7,199 bases of DNA from an uncultured Candidatus Melainabacteria bacterium (GTDB lineage: Bacteria > Cyanobacteriota > Vampirovibrionia > Gastranaerophilales > Gastranaerophilaceae). Under the pieces are notes generated by a model that saw nothing but the letters and a program-made list of their open reading frames with translations, did not search any database and was not told the DNA's origin. The position numbers were made by a program, and so were the translations under genes. Positions 6,806 to 7,199 of the stretch are shown here, one piece after another. The first letter of the stretch is position 1. Each line of letters begins with the position of its first letter. Location: assembly GCA_934754855.1 (NCBI GenBank), contig CAKVJR010000085.1, positions 1-7,199 of the forward strand, read 5' to 3'.

Positions 6806-6822
6806 GATGGTAAGAATATAGG
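6795..6822 (+). promoter_or_regulatory. candidate promoter for the rightward Q-rich gene
   Basis: TTGATA (6795-6800, five of six against TTGACA), a 16-base spacer and TATAGG (6817-6822, four of six). The predicted start near 6829 leaves only a few bases before the ATG at 6835, so this message may also have a very short leader. Confidence 0.35.
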
Positions 6823-6834
6823 TAAGAAAAACAC

Positions 6835-7199
6835 ATGCAAATTCAAGGAATTTCAGCGGTAACAAATCCCTTTCAAGTCAAGAGAAATCAACCGCAAGCT
6901 CAAGAAAACACACAACAACAGCAACAACCAAAGAGAGAACAACTTCCCGCAGATATGCTCGTAAGAACAGAAGACGGAAGATGGGTATCAAAATCAATTA
7001 ATCCGCAAACGGGTGACGTTATGGTTAATGTTTCAAAAATTAACTGGAGCGCAACCGGAGTATTGGATTCAACAGATACAATATCTATATCGGAAAAAAA
7101 TCCGACAGTCGGAACAAGAACCGTTGTCGACTATGAACATAATGCCGTATCAAAAGGCATCGTAACAAATCCGTTGACATACAACGAAACACATAAAGC
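6835..7199 (+). CDS. hypothetical Q-rich protein, N-terminal 121 residues (3' end outside window)
   Basis: An open frame runs from the ATG at 6835 to the window edge with no stop, giving 121 complete codons. It begins MQIQGISAVTNPFQ with no signal peptide or membrane segment. A low-complexity stretch rich in Q, N, P and K follows (about residues 14-36, with five glutamines at 27-31). A more ordered-looking part starts at LPADMLVRTEDGRWVSKS (37-54) and continues rich in T, S, N and V (for example TDTISISEKNPTVGTRTVVD), which suggests beta structure. I do not recognise the family. No good Shine-Dalgarno site lies at normal distance: AGG at 6820-6822 is 12 bases away. Support for the gene is the uninterrupted frame, coding-like composition, a promoter candidate upstream and divergence from dxr. 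Confidence 0.75.
   Translation, partial: MQIQGISAVTNPFQVKRNQPQAQENTQQQQQPKREQLPADMLVRTEDGRWVSKSINPQTGDVMVNVSKINWSATGVLDSTDTISISEKNPTVGTRTVVDYEHNAVSKGIVTNPLTYNETHK

Overview
The window is an AT-rich bacterial segment, densely packed with genes. It holds the end of a response-regulator gene and a coupled secreted-protein gene on the + strand (1-1609), a five-gene minus-strand cluster (6688 down to 1590), and the start of a divergent + strand gene that leaves the window at its right edge. The housekeeping genes are ordinary bacterial types: MEP-pathway reductoisomerase, type II dehydroquinase and MgtE. The base composition, the NarL-type regulator and the Q-rich protein opening MQIQGIS would suit a gut Gastranaerophilales (Vampirovibrionia/Melainabacteria) genome, but that placement is an impression and not proven by the sequence.

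Left part (1-1609, +): the C-terminal half of a NarL/FixJ response regulator ends in TAATG, and the A of its stop codon is the first base of the start codon of a 401-residue exported protein. The exported protein has a signal peptide, a very lysine-rich linker and two short repeats that resemble TolB/PD40 propeller blades. Its last 20 bases overlap, tail to tail, the last gene of the minus-strand cluster.

Middle and right part (1590-6688, -): in transcription order the genes are dxr (isoprenoid MEP pathway), aroQ (shikimate pathway), mgtE (Mg2+ channel), a degenerate receiver/GGDEF-like protein that starts at TTG, and a xylose-isomerase-like TIM-barrel protein. Junctions are tight: a 1-base overlap, a 58-base gap, a 12-base gap and a 4-base overlap. 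This suggests one operon, with a probable extra promoter in front of mgtE. dxr and aroQ both supply precursors for quinones and other core metabolites. The regulatory-looking protein and the isomerase have no obvious link to them.

The divergent region (6689-6834) carries a candidate promoter for each direction, two A-tract/T-tract palindromes and a GGTCAT-N8-ATGACC dyad over the rightward -35. The + gene at 6835 encodes a Q-rich protein of unknown function, cut by the window edge. No tRNA, rRNA, CRISPR, insertion sequence or convincing intrinsic terminator was seen.
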